DNA from: a bacterium
GTDB lineage: Bacteria; Myxococcota_A; Polyangia; Nannocystales; Nannocystaceae
Length of the DNA: 64,000 nucleotides
NCBI GenBank assembly: GCA_024742475.1
Contig: JANSYI010000031.1
Location: 1 to 64,000, forward strand
Reading direction: 5' to 3'
This document shows, in pieces, positions 9,283-16,707 of this stretch (position 1 is the stretch's first letter; every line of letters begins with the position of its first letter). The position numbers were made by a program, and so were the translations under genes. Below the pieces are notes generated by a model. It was not told the origin of the DNA. It saw only the letters and a list, made by a program, of their open reading frames with translations, and did not search any database.

Positions 9283-10071
9283 TTACAAAGCCACGAGCGC
9301 GAACACGGCGGCCAGCGCCGAGCAGTGGATGAGGATCTCGACGAGCGCCCTTGCGACGCGCCGGGGCACCTCGGTCACGTCGCCGCGCACCGAAAGGCCG
9401 TGATAGCAGGCGATTGCGGCCGAGACGACGCCAAAGAGGCCCGCCTTGGCCAACGACGAAAGGAGGTCGGCCGGCTGCACCGCCGACACGTAGGAGAGAC
9501 CCGCAGCGTACTGTGCAGGGACCACGCCCGCGGCGACGCCAGCTCCAAAGGCCCCTGCGAATACCGACACGATGAACACGATGGTCAGGGCGACGGTCGC
9601 CAGACCCATGCCGATGAAGCGCGGCAGCAGCAGCCATCGGATCGGGTCGATGCCTGCGGTCTCGATGCCCTCGATCTCCCCCCGCGCGCTCATCGACCCC
9701 AGCTCGACGGTGATCGCAGCGCCCGAGCGCAGCGCGAGCACGACCGCCGTCGCGAGCGGCGCAAGCTCTCGCACCGTCAGCCGCGCGAGCACGTCGATGA
9801 CCATCTTGTTCTCGTGCGCGCCCGAGAAGTAGGTGACCGCCGTGGTCACGAATACGCCCGCGCCGATCGCCCCCAAGAACAGCACCAGGGGGACGGCCTC
9901 GACGCCGGTGAACACGATCTGCCGCGCCGCCTGCTTCCAAACCACCGCGCGGGCGTCCCGCGCAGGCCGCAGCGCCGCGGCCACGACGAGCAGCGTGAGC
10001 GTGGCGTAGGAGACGACCCGACGCACCTCGGTGAAGAAGGCGCGCCCGAGCCTGCGCAGTGCGTCGTGCAT
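9283..10071 (-). CDS. mlaE: MlaE-family ABC transporter permease
   Basis: 262-residue polytopic permease of the MlaE/YrbE family, which moves phospholipid between MCE protein and inner membrane. Five or so hydrophobic segments are visible. Family signatures include TGVEAVPLV, HENKMVIDVLARLTVRELAP, RSGAAITVELGSM, and EIEGIETAGIDPIRWLLLPR, the conserved cytoplasmic loop that contacts the ATPase. The start at 10071 gives the usual N-terminal amphipathic helix. The stop codon directly abuts the ATG of the ATPase-like gene. Its coupling-helix region looks normal even though the adjacent ATPase is degenerate. Confidence 0.9.
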   Translation of the reverse strand: MHDALRRLGRAFFTEVRRVVSYATLTLLVVAAALRPARDARAVVWKQAARQIVFTGVEAVPLVLFLGAIGAGVFVTTAVTYFSGAHENKMVIDVLARLTVRELAPLATAVVLALRSGAAITVELGSMSARGEIEGIETAGIDPIRWLLLPRFIGMGLATVALTIVFIVSVFAGAFGAGVAAGVVPAQYAAGLSYVSAVQPADLLSSLAKAGLFGVVSAAIACYHGLSVRGDVTEVPRRVARALVEILIHCSALAAVFALVAL

Positions 10072-10087
10072 CGAGGCGGTACTCAGC

Positions 10088-10804
10088 CTACCAGGCCGCC
10101 CCCGAGCCGCGAAGGTCCACCACCCACGCCTCCGGGGCGTGCGTCGCGACCGTCTCGGACACGAGATCTGTCCACGCAGGCGCCAGATCGAGCACGCGGG
10201 CGTCGGCGCTACATCCGACCGCGTCCGCCTCGATGACGCCGCGGTCGGCGTCGTGGGGAAGCTCGACCGACCACGCGACGCCCGTGGGCGCCCGCTCGCG
10301 AATCCACCCCGCGAGCCGCCCGCTGTTGGAGACCGGCCGATCGACGTACCACGTGACGGCGGCAGGGCTCCAGCGGACGAGCGTCGCAACGAGAGCGTCG
10401 AGGGCAGCTTCGGTGACGGCGACACGGCGATAACTGCCATGCACGCTGGCCAGGTCACGCAGTGCCCCGTCGACCCCGCGCAGCAAGACGCCACCGCTCA
10501 GGGCGGTCTCCGTCCCGATCAAGACGTTGAACGCGTCGATGGCCAGGTGTTCCCCGGCCAGGGCCTCCGAGGACCGACGCTTCGCCGAGCGAGCCGCCAG
10601 CGCCTCGGCACCCGCTGCGCTGCGAGACACGGCGACGCGCTGCCGCTGCCGTAACCGATGGCGGTCGCCGACGAGCTTGGTCGCCGAAGGGTCGACGTAT
10701 CCCCGGCCGAGGAGCCAGCTCAGGTCTGCGACGGCCGCACGAAGGCTCGGCAGCGCCGAGGCAGCGAACAGCGTCGCGTCGGCCTGGTGGGGTCCACGAC
10801 CCAT
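10088..10804 (-). CDS. DUF434 domain protein
   Basis: 238-residue protein matching the DUF434 pattern: GPHQADATLFA at the start, LSWLLGRGY, LVGDRHRLRQRQRVAV, then the C-terminal half with LAIDAFNVLI and GGVLLRGVDGALRDLASVHGSYR. The IDAFNVLI segment resembles a PIN-like nuclease strand; this is only a resemblance. ATG at 10804 is chosen over 10834, since MGRGPHQ fits the family start. First gene of the mla-type operon, 16 bases before mlaE, although no functional link between DUF434 and lipid transport is known to me. Confidence 0.8.
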   Translation of the reverse strand: MGRGPHQADATLFAASALPSLRAAVADLSWLLGRGYVDPSATKLVGDRHRLRQRQRVAVSRSAAGAEALAARSAKRRSSEALAGEHLAIDAFNVLIGTETALSGGVLLRGVDGALRDLASVHGSYRRVAVTEAALDALVATLVRWSPAAVTWYVDRPVSNSGRLAGWIRERAPTGVAWSVELPHDADRGVIEADAVGCSADARVLDLAPAWTDLVSETVATHAPEAWVVDLRGSGAAW

Positions 10805-10859
10805 CGTCCGCGAGCATAGCCCGCAACCGCGCACCCGAGGCTGCTACGCTCCAGGTCCG

Positions 10860-12635
10860 ATGAGCGAAGTCCAGCACACGGTCATGGAGGTCTTCGATGG
10901 CGTGGTCGAGCAAAAGCGCGACGAGCCGGCGCTGAAGTGGAAGCAAGGCAGCGCCTGGAAGACGAAGACGTGGGGAGAGTACAGCGACGAGGTGCGACTG
11001 GCCGCCAAGGCCATGATCGCCCTGGGCCTCGAGCCCGGCAAGGGTGTCTCGATCATCGGGTTCAACTGCGTGCAGTGGGTAGTCGCCGACATCGCGGCGA
11101 TCTTTGCCGGCGGTCGCCCTGCGGGCATCTACACCACCAACTCCGCCGAGCAGTGCGCCTACGTCACCAGCCACGCCGAAGCGCAGATCGTGGTGTGTGA
11201 AGACGCCGCGCAGCTCGCAAAGTTCATGGAGGTCCGCGACTCTCTGCCCGAGGTCAAAGCGTTCATCCTCATGCGCGGCGACTCGGGCGAAGACGACGTC
11301 TACGGCTGGCCCGAGTTCCTCGCCAAGGGCGAGGACGTCGACGACGCGGAGCTCGCGGCCCGCATCGACGCGCAGAAGCCCGACGACGTGTGCACGTACA
11401 TCTACACCTCGGGCACCACGGGCAACCCCAAGGCGGTGATGATCTCCCACGACAACATGACGTGGACCGCCAAGTCCGCCCTCGACACGCTCGGCTACGC
11501 CGATGGCGACATCGTGGTCAGCTACCTGCCGCTGTCCCACATCGCCGAGCAGATCATCAGCCTGCACGGGCCCATGGTGACCCATGGCTGCACCGCGTTC
11601 GCCGAGAGCATCGAGAAGCTCGGTGACAACCTCAAAGAGATTCGGCCGACGATCTTCCTCGCCGTGCCCCGCGTGTGGGAGAAGATTCAAGCGAAGATCG
11701 TCGCGGCGGGGGCGGCCAACACCGGGCTCAAGAAGAAGATCGGCGCGTGGGCGCGGTCCCAAGGGCTCGCCGGCGGGTACGCGGACCAGAAGGGGCAGCC
11801 GCGTCCGATGCTCTACGGCGTCGCGGACAAGCTGGTGTTCAGCAAGGTGCGTGAGCAGCTCGGGCTCGACCGCTCGCGCATGCAGATCACCTCGGCCGCC
11901 CCGATCAGCAAGGACACGCTCGAATTCTTCCTCAGCCTGGGCATTCCGATCATGGAGGTCTACGGCATGTCGGAGTGCACCGGCCCCACCACCGTGTCCG
12001 TGCCCGGCAAGTACGTCACCGGCAAGGTCGGCACGAAGCTGCCCGGGACCGAGCTGAAGATCGCGCAGGACGGCGAAATCCTCATGCGCGGCCGCCACGT
12101 GTTCAAGGGCTACTTCAAGAACCCCGAGGCCACCGCCGAGGCGCTCGACGAAGACGGGTGGCTGCACTCGGGCGACATCGGCGAAATCGACGACCGCGGC
12201 TTCCTGCAGATCACCGACCGAAAGAAGGACCTGCTCATCACCGCCGGCGGCGAGAACATCGCCCCCCAGGTGATCGAAGGCCAGCTCAAGGCCATCCCCA
12301 CCGTGTCGCAGGCGGTCGTGGTCGGCGACCGCAAGAAACACCTCAGCGCCCTGCTCACCCTCGACGAGACCAAGCTCGACACCGTCTACGCCGAGTCGGG
12401 CAGCGCCGCCACTTCCATGGCCGAGGCCGCCGAGTGCGACAAGGTCAAGTCGTGGCTGATGGCGCAGGTCGAGGAGGTCAACAAGAGCTTGGCTCGCGTC
12501 CAGACGATCAAGAAGATCGCGGTGCTGCCGGCCGACCTCTCGATCGAAGGCGGCGAGCTCACGCCGACCATGAAGGTCAAGCGCAAGGTGGTCAACGAGA
12601 AGTACGCCGCGCTCATCGAGGCGTTCTATGCATAG
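10860..12635 (+). CDS. Long-chain fatty acid-CoA ligase (AMP-forming)
   Basis: 591-residue ANL-superfamily acyl-CoA synthetase, activating fatty acids to acyl-AMP and then acyl-CoA. P-loop TYIYTSGTTGNPKAVM at residues ~179-194, the A5 motif VYGMSECTGPTT, the A7-A8 region WLHSGDIGEIDDRGFLQITDRKKDLLITAGGENI, and the A10 lysine region TPTMKVKRK near the C-terminus are all intact. The N-terminus (VFDGVVEQKRDEPALKWK) and length resemble the eukaryote-like long-chain/bubblegum type. Start ATG at 10860; divergent from the DUF434 operon, sharing a 55-base spacer. Confidence 0.92.
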   Translation: MSEVQHTVMEVFDGVVEQKRDEPALKWKQGSAWKTKTWGEYSDEVRLAAKAMIALGLEPGKGVSIIGFNCVQWVVADIAAIFAGGRPAGIYTTNSAEQCAYVTSHAEAQIVVCEDAAQLAKFMEVRDSLPEVKAFILMRGDSGEDDVYGWPEFLAKGEDVDDAELAARIDAQKPDDVCTYIYTSGTTGNPKAVMISHDNMTWTAKSALDTLGYADGDIVVSYLPLSHIAEQIISLHGPMVTHGCTAFAESIEKLGDNLKEIRPTIFLAVPRVWEKIQAKIVAAGAANTGLKKKIGAWARSQGLAGGYADQKGQPRPMLYGVADKLVFSKVREQLGLDRSRMQITSAAPISKDTLEFFLSLGIPIMEVYGMSECTGPTTVSVPGKYVTGKVGTKLPGTELKIAQDGEILMRGRHVFKGYFKNPEATAEALDEDGWLHSGDIGEIDDRGFLQITDRKKDLLITAGGENIAPQVIEGQLKAIPTVSQAVVVGDRKKHLSALLTLDETKLDTVYAESGSAATSMAEAAECDKVKSWLMAQVEEVNKSLARVQTIKKIAVLPADLSIEGGELTPTMKVKRKVVNEKYAALIEAFYA

Positions 12636-12700
12636 CCGGGCGTCTAGTCTCGGGGCGTAGTCGCGGAACGTAGGAGTCGAGGATTCTGTCCATCAAAGAC

Positions 12701-13069
12701 ATGGTCTGGGTGTTCCTCGCGGGAGGGACGGGTGCCGCGTTCCGGGTGGCGCTCGTGCCCCTGCTCGATGCCCGCCTCGAGTCCGTATTGCCCTCGGCCG
12801 GCACGCTGGCCGTCAACGTGCTGGGCTGCCTGGCCATCGGCGTGGGGGCGGCCGCCCTGCCCGAAGGCTCCTTGCGTCCGATCCTGCTCGGCGGGCTGCT
12901 GGGCGGGTTCACGACCTACAGCGCCTTTGGGCTGCTCGCGCACACCCACGCGCAGCAGGGGCGCTACGGCGTGTTCGCGGCGCAGGTCCTCCTTCACGTC
13001 GTCCTCGGCTTGCTGGCCGTGGGGCTCGGCCTGTGGCTCGGAAAGTCGCTGGCGCCGGCTCAGCCATGA
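12701..13069 (+). CDS. crcB: Fluoride efflux channel CrcB/Fluc
   Basis: 122-residue dual-topology fluoride channel with four hydrophobic helices. Conserved features are GGTGAAFR near the start, the pore Asn in GTLAVNVLGCL, and the sodium-site/TM3 break GGLLGGFTTYSAFG. No fluoride riboswitch fold was recognised in the 65 bases upstream. Its TGA overlaps the ATG of the glycerate kinase gene (ATGA at 13066-13069). Since fluoride poisons enolase, pairing with an enzyme that makes 2-phosphoglycerate could be meaningful (inference). Confidence 0.92.
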   Translation: MVWVFLAGGTGAAFRVALVPLLDARLESVLPSAGTLAVNVLGCLAIGVGAAALPEGSLRPILLGGLLGGFTTYSAFGLLAHTHAQQGRYGVFAAQVLLHVVLGLLAVGLGLWLGKSLAPAQP

Positions 13070-14214
13070 CCTTCGGCTGCCGAGCGCTCGCCGAGCACCC
13101 GCTAGGCGCCCTTGCGACCCAGATTCTACAGTCGGCGCTCGACGCCGTCGACCCGCGGGTGCTCGTGCGCCAATGGGCGGATACGTCGCTGCACGAGCTC
13201 GGTCCGGTGCGCGTGCTCGCCTTGGGCAAAGCCGCGGCACCGATGACCCTCGGGCTGCGTGACGCGCTCGGCGATCGCCTGCGGGGCGGCGTCGTCGTCA
13301 CCCCGCATCCCACCGCGATCGACGGGGTGGACGTGCGCGTGGGCGATCATCCCCTCCCCGGTGAAGGCAGCCTGCGTGCTGGCGCCGCGCTGCTCGACGC
13401 CGCGTCCGCAGCCACGCCCGGCGAGGTGGTGGTCGCGCTCGTCAGCGGCGGCGCGTCGGCGCTGGCCGAGCAGCCGCGTGCGGGCGTCTCGCTGGAAGAG
13501 GTCCGCGAGCAGACGCGCGCTCGCCTCGGTGACGCCACGCCGATCGAGGTCCTCAACGCCCAGCGCCGCAGGTGGAGCCGCCTCAAGGGGGGAGGCCTCG
13601 CGCGGGCCGTGCCCGCCGGCCTGAGCATCCACCTCGGCGTACTGTGTGACGTGCTGGGCGGAGACATGCACACCGTGGGCTCGGGCCCGTTCGACGACCC
13701 GCGTGTGCAGTCGCATGTGCTCGCCGACAACGCGACGGCCGTCCGCGCGGCGGCACGCGAAGCCGCGGCGGCCGGGGCCGAGGTCACGGTCACCCCTTCC
13801 CTTCGCGGCGAAGCCCGCGTCGAGGGCGTCCGGTGGGCACACGACCGCATGCAGGCACCCAGCACGGACGCGGTCAGATGCACGATCGCCGGCGCCGAGA
13901 CCGTCGTACACGTGCGCGGCGAGGGCCGCGGCGGCCGCAACCAGGAGTTCGCGCTCGCAGCTGCGCCTGCCCTCATGGGACATGAGCACGCGCTGCTCGT
14001 CAGCCTTGCGACCGACGGCACAGACGGACCCACGGACGCCGCCGGCGCTGCGGTCGACGGCACCACGATTGCGCGCGCCCTGGCCCGCGGGCTCGACCCC
14101 GACGCTCACCTGCGACGCAACGACGCCTATGGGTTCTTCGAGCCGCTCGGAGACCTCCTTCAGCCCGGTCCCACGGGCACCAACGTCTGCGACCTCGTCC
14201 TGGCCTTTTCATGA
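13066..14214 (+). CDS. Glycerate 2-kinase (GckA/MOFRL family)
   Basis: 382-residue kinase converting glycerate to 2-phosphoglycerate. The N-terminal DUF4147 domain contains LALGKAAAPM, GDHPLPGEGS and the VALVSGGASAL nucleotide/substrate loop. The C-terminal MOFRL domain contains GRGGRNQEFALAAA and SLATDGTDGPTDAAGAAVD. Length is slightly below the ~420 typical. The ATG at 13066 overlaps the crcB stop, and its own stop overlaps the next start (ATGA at 14211-14214). The three genes are therefore translationally coupled: hydroxypyruvate/glyoxylate reduction followed by glycerate phosphorylation, entering glycolysis at enolase. Confidence 0.9.
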   Translation: MTFGCRALAEHPLGALATQILQSALDAVDPRVLVRQWADTSLHELGPVRVLALGKAAAPMTLGLRDALGDRLRGGVVVTPHPTAIDGVDVRVGDHPLPGEGSLRAGAALLDAASAATPGEVVVALVSGGASALAEQPRAGVSLEEVREQTRARLGDATPIEVLNAQRRRWSRLKGGGLARAVPAGLSIHLGVLCDVLGGDMHTVGSGPFDDPRVQSHVLADNATAVRAAAREAAAAGAEVTVTPSLRGEARVEGVRWAHDRMQAPSTDAVRCTIAGAETVVHVRGEGRGGRNQEFALAAAPALMGHEHALLVSLATDGTDGPTDAAGAAVDGTTIARALARGLDPDAHLRRNDAYGFFEPLGDLLQPGPTGTNVCDLVLAFS

Positions 14215-15167
14215 CCCGCCCGCGCATCGTCGTTCCCCGCGGTTTGCCCGAGGCATGGATGACCCCGCTGCACGCTGCCGCCGACGTGGTCGCGGGGCCG
14301 CAAGACGCCGTGTCCCTGTCGCGGGCCGTCGAGGCCGCGCTGCCCTCGGCCGACGGGGTGTTGACGCTGCTGACCCAGAAGGTCGATGCCGCCTTCCTCG
14401 ACCGGGCCCCGCGGCTGCGCGTGGTGAGCAACATGGCCGTCGGCGTCGACAACATCGACCTCGAGGCGTGCGCGCAGCGGGGCGTGGCGGTGGGTCACAC
14501 GCCAGGGGTGCTCACCGATGCCACCGCAGATCTGACGATGGCGCTACTGCTCAGCGCAGCCCGTCGTCTCCCCGCGGCCACTGCAGACGCCGCTGCGGGT
14601 CGATGGGGTCCTTGGTCGCCGACGGGTTGGCTGGGCCTGGAGCTGGGCGGTGCGACGCTGGGCATCGTCGGGCCGGGCAAGATCGGGACCGCGGTCGCCC
14701 GGCGCGCCGCGGCGTTCGGCATGGAGATCCTCTACGCGCATCACCGTGCCGTCCCGCCCATCGTCCCCGATGCGCAGGGCGTCTCGTTGAACGCGCTGCT
14801 CGAGCGTGCCGACGTCGTCTCGTTGCATGTCCCTCTGACCGAGGCCACCCGCGGGCTCATCGACGCGTCCGCGCTGGGGCGCATGAAGTCAACGGCGCTG
14901 CTGGTCAACACCGCGCGCGGCCCGATCGTCGACACGGACGCGCTCGTGCAGGCGCTTGGCCAAGGGGAGCTCGGGGGCGCGGCGCTCGATGTCACCGATC
15001 CAGAGCCGCTGCCGCCCTCGCACCCCCTCTATGCGCTGCCCAACGTCGTGATCGCGCCGCACATCGGCTCGGCCACCCATCGCACGCGCGCGCGCATGGC
15101 CAGCGTCGCAATCGACAACGTGCTCGCTGGCGTCCGCGGCGCACCGTTGCCGCACGCGGTGGATTGA
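14211..15167 (+). CDS. D-2-hydroxyacid dehydrogenase (glyoxylate/hydroxypyruvate reductase type)
   Basis: 318-residue NAD(P)-dependent reductase. The Rossmann motif appears as LGIVGPGKIGTAVARR (GxGxxG variant). The catalytic triad is present as Arg in VNTARGPIVD, Glu in DPEPL and His in APHIGSAT. The substrate-loop NMAVGVDNID is typical of GyaR/GhrB enzymes that reduce glyoxylate and hydroxypyruvate. Coupling to glycerate 2-kinase supports hydroxypyruvate to D-glycerate to 2-phosphoglycerate flux, as in the serine or glycolate pathway. Complete and unremarkable otherwise. Confidence 0.92.
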   Translation: MTRPRIVVPRGLPEAWMTPLHAAADVVAGPQDAVSLSRAVEAALPSADGVLTLLTQKVDAAFLDRAPRLRVVSNMAVGVDNIDLEACAQRGVAVGHTPGVLTDATADLTMALLLSAARRLPAATADAAAGRWGPWSPTGWLGLELGGATLGIVGPGKIGTAVARRAAAFGMEILYAHHRAVPPIVPDAQGVSLNALLERADVVSLHVPLTEATRGLIDASALGRMKSTALLVNTARGPIVDTDALVQALGQGELGGAALDVTDPEPLPPSHPLYALPNVVIAPHIGSATHRTRARMASVAIDNVLAGVRGAPLPHAVD

Positions 15168-15205
15168 CCCCATCGCACTGGCCGGCGCCATCGGTCCGCG
15201 GCACC

Positions 15206-15856
15206 ATGGTGCCGATGGTCGGGCTCGCAACCGCCGCCGCGCTCGTCGTGTGGGCGGCACAACCCTCCGCCGCGCAGAAGGCCGCCGACGCCAACCCACG
15301 CGTCGCGGTCGCTGGCTCGGCCATGCTCGGGCCCCACGCGATCGGCAATGAGGAGTGTCGCGCCGACGTGGCGCGGTGCGAGAAACGGGGAGCGTTCTTC
15401 GGCGTCGGCACCACGGCGGAGCTCCGCGTTCGGCTCGCGGGCGTGTTCTCCGTGCACGCGCGCCCCTGGGTCGTCGGCAACGCGGCCAAGGACAAGGTCT
15501 TCTCGGGCGCCGTCGGGGGCGGAGTCGGATTGGGTGCCTATGGTCGACATGTCTTCGGTCGCGTCGAGTACATCGGCCTTCACGCCTTCGGAGACGCAAA
15601 CTTCACCCCGCCCTTCTTCGAGGGCGAGGTGGCCCGAGATCGCTGGGGCAACCACGCGGGCATGCTCGCCGTCGGATTTCGCAGGGCCATCGCCGAGCGC
15701 GTTCGCGTCGAGCTGTGGGGCGGTCCGATGATCGGGCCCCGCTCTCGCCGAACCCTGCCCGACGACACCGTCGACCGACGCACGCTCGTCACCTTCATGC
15801 TCGGCCTCGGGGTCGCGTTCGACGCCTTGCCGGGGCGCTGGCGCCACCGTCGATGA
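15206..15856 (+). CDS. Secreted or outer-membrane protein, unknown
   Basis: 216-residue protein with a signal peptide (hydrophobic ~5-19, probable cleavage after SAAQ). The mature part alternates short strands rich in Gly and aromatic residues (GGGVGLGAYGRHVFGRVEYIGLHAFGD; MLGLGVAFDAL), ending in basic WRHRR. This looks like a small beta-barrel or beta-sandwich, although a terminal Phe/Trp barrel signal is missing. ATG at 15206 is preferred because the codon pattern upstream is not coding and the signal peptide begins here. No family recognised. Confidence 0.6.
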   Translation: MVPMVGLATAAALVVWAAQPSAAQKAADANPRVAVAGSAMLGPHAIGNEECRADVARCEKRGAFFGVGTTAELRVRLAGVFSVHARPWVVGNAAKDKVFSGAVGGGVGLGAYGRHVFGRVEYIGLHAFGDANFTPPFFEGEVARDRWGNHAGMLAVGFRRAIAERVRVELWGGPMIGPRSRRTLPDDTVDRRTLVTFMLGLGVAFDALPGRWRHRR

Positions 15857-15931
15857 GCGCCTAACGAGCCCCCGTGGCCCCCCGAGGGGTGTCTTGCGAG
15901 CGTTCGTCCGACCTCCGCGTAGACTCGAAAG

Positions 15932-16573
15932 GTGAAGCGCAGAAACGCATTGATTGCTCTGGGAGGCATGGTTGCGCTCGCGATCCCCGCTATGGCCGCC
16001 GCTGCCGCCGCCCGCACCGAAGAACCGAAGTACCAGGTCGTCGCAAAGCACGACGCGTTCGAGGTGCGCGCCTATGCCCCGCGCCTCGTCGCTCAGGTCG
16101 AGGTCGAGGGTGACGCCAAGGGGGCGACCAGCGCCGGCTTTCGCGTCCTGGCCGACTTCATCTTCGGCAACAACACCGCTGGCGAAGAAGTTGCCATGAC
16201 GGCGCCCGTCGACCGCTCCGAGAAGATCGCGATGACGCCACCCGTCGACCGCTCCAAGCAGGCCGACACGTGGACCGTGACCTTCACCATGCCCTCGAAG
16301 TACACGATGGAGACGCTGCCACGTCCCAACGACGCGCGCGTGAAGATTCGCGAGCTGCCAAAGGTCCGCCACGCGGTTGCGCGATTCTCGGGTCGTCCCA
16401 AGGCTTCCGAGGTCGACCGACGGACGCGAGCGCTCGAGAGGGCCGTGGCCGAGGAGGGCTACACGCTCGCCGGTACACCGCCGGTGTTCTCCCAATACGA
16501 TCCGCCGTGGACGCCGAGCTTCCTTCGACGCAACGAGGTGCGGGTCGAGCTGCGGGCCGAAGTCGAGCAGTAG
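15932..16573 (+). CDS. SOUL heme-binding family protein
   Basis: 213-residue exported protein. Signal peptide of ~25 residues (KRRN then an Ala-rich hydrophobic core). The SOUL/HEBP domain follows, with YQVVAKHDAFEVRAYAPRLVAQV, the GFRVLADFIFGNN helix, paired AMTAPV/AMTPPV segments, and the C-terminal YDPPWTPSFLRRNEV. SOUL proteins bind heme or porphyrin weakly; the bacterial periplasmic role is unclear. GTG start at 15932 directly after GAAAG. The repeated phrase MTAPVDRSEKI/MTPPVDRSKQ is an internal duplication of about ten residues. Confidence 0.9.
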   Translation: MKRRNALIALGGMVALAIPAMAAAAAARTEEPKYQVVAKHDAFEVRAYAPRLVAQVEVEGDAKGATSAGFRVLADFIFGNNTAGEEVAMTAPVDRSEKIAMTPPVDRSKQADTWTVTFTMPSKYTMETLPRPNDARVKIRELPKVRHAVARFSGRPKASEVDRRTRALERAVAEEGYTLAGTPPVFSQYDPPWTPSFLRRNEVRVELRAEVEQ

Positions 16574-16707
16574 CCCGGCAGAGCAACGAGCCATGCCCGG
16601 ACCGTGGTGAGCGCGCACGCGCCCCCGACCGCGTCCGTGCCCTCGTGTCCGTCGGCCGAGCTTCGGCTTGAAACGCGAGCGCTCCGGCGAGTACAAGACA
16701 TCGCCCG

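Noticed and set aside
10455..12341. Long minus-strand open frame opposite the acyl-CoA synthetase
   Set aside because: Shadow of the synthetase; the protein has no recognisable motif.
12636..12700. Fluoride riboswitch before crcB
   Set aside because: The 65 bases lack the conserved GGCGAUGG-type core and pseudoknot pattern; nothing could be folded by eye.
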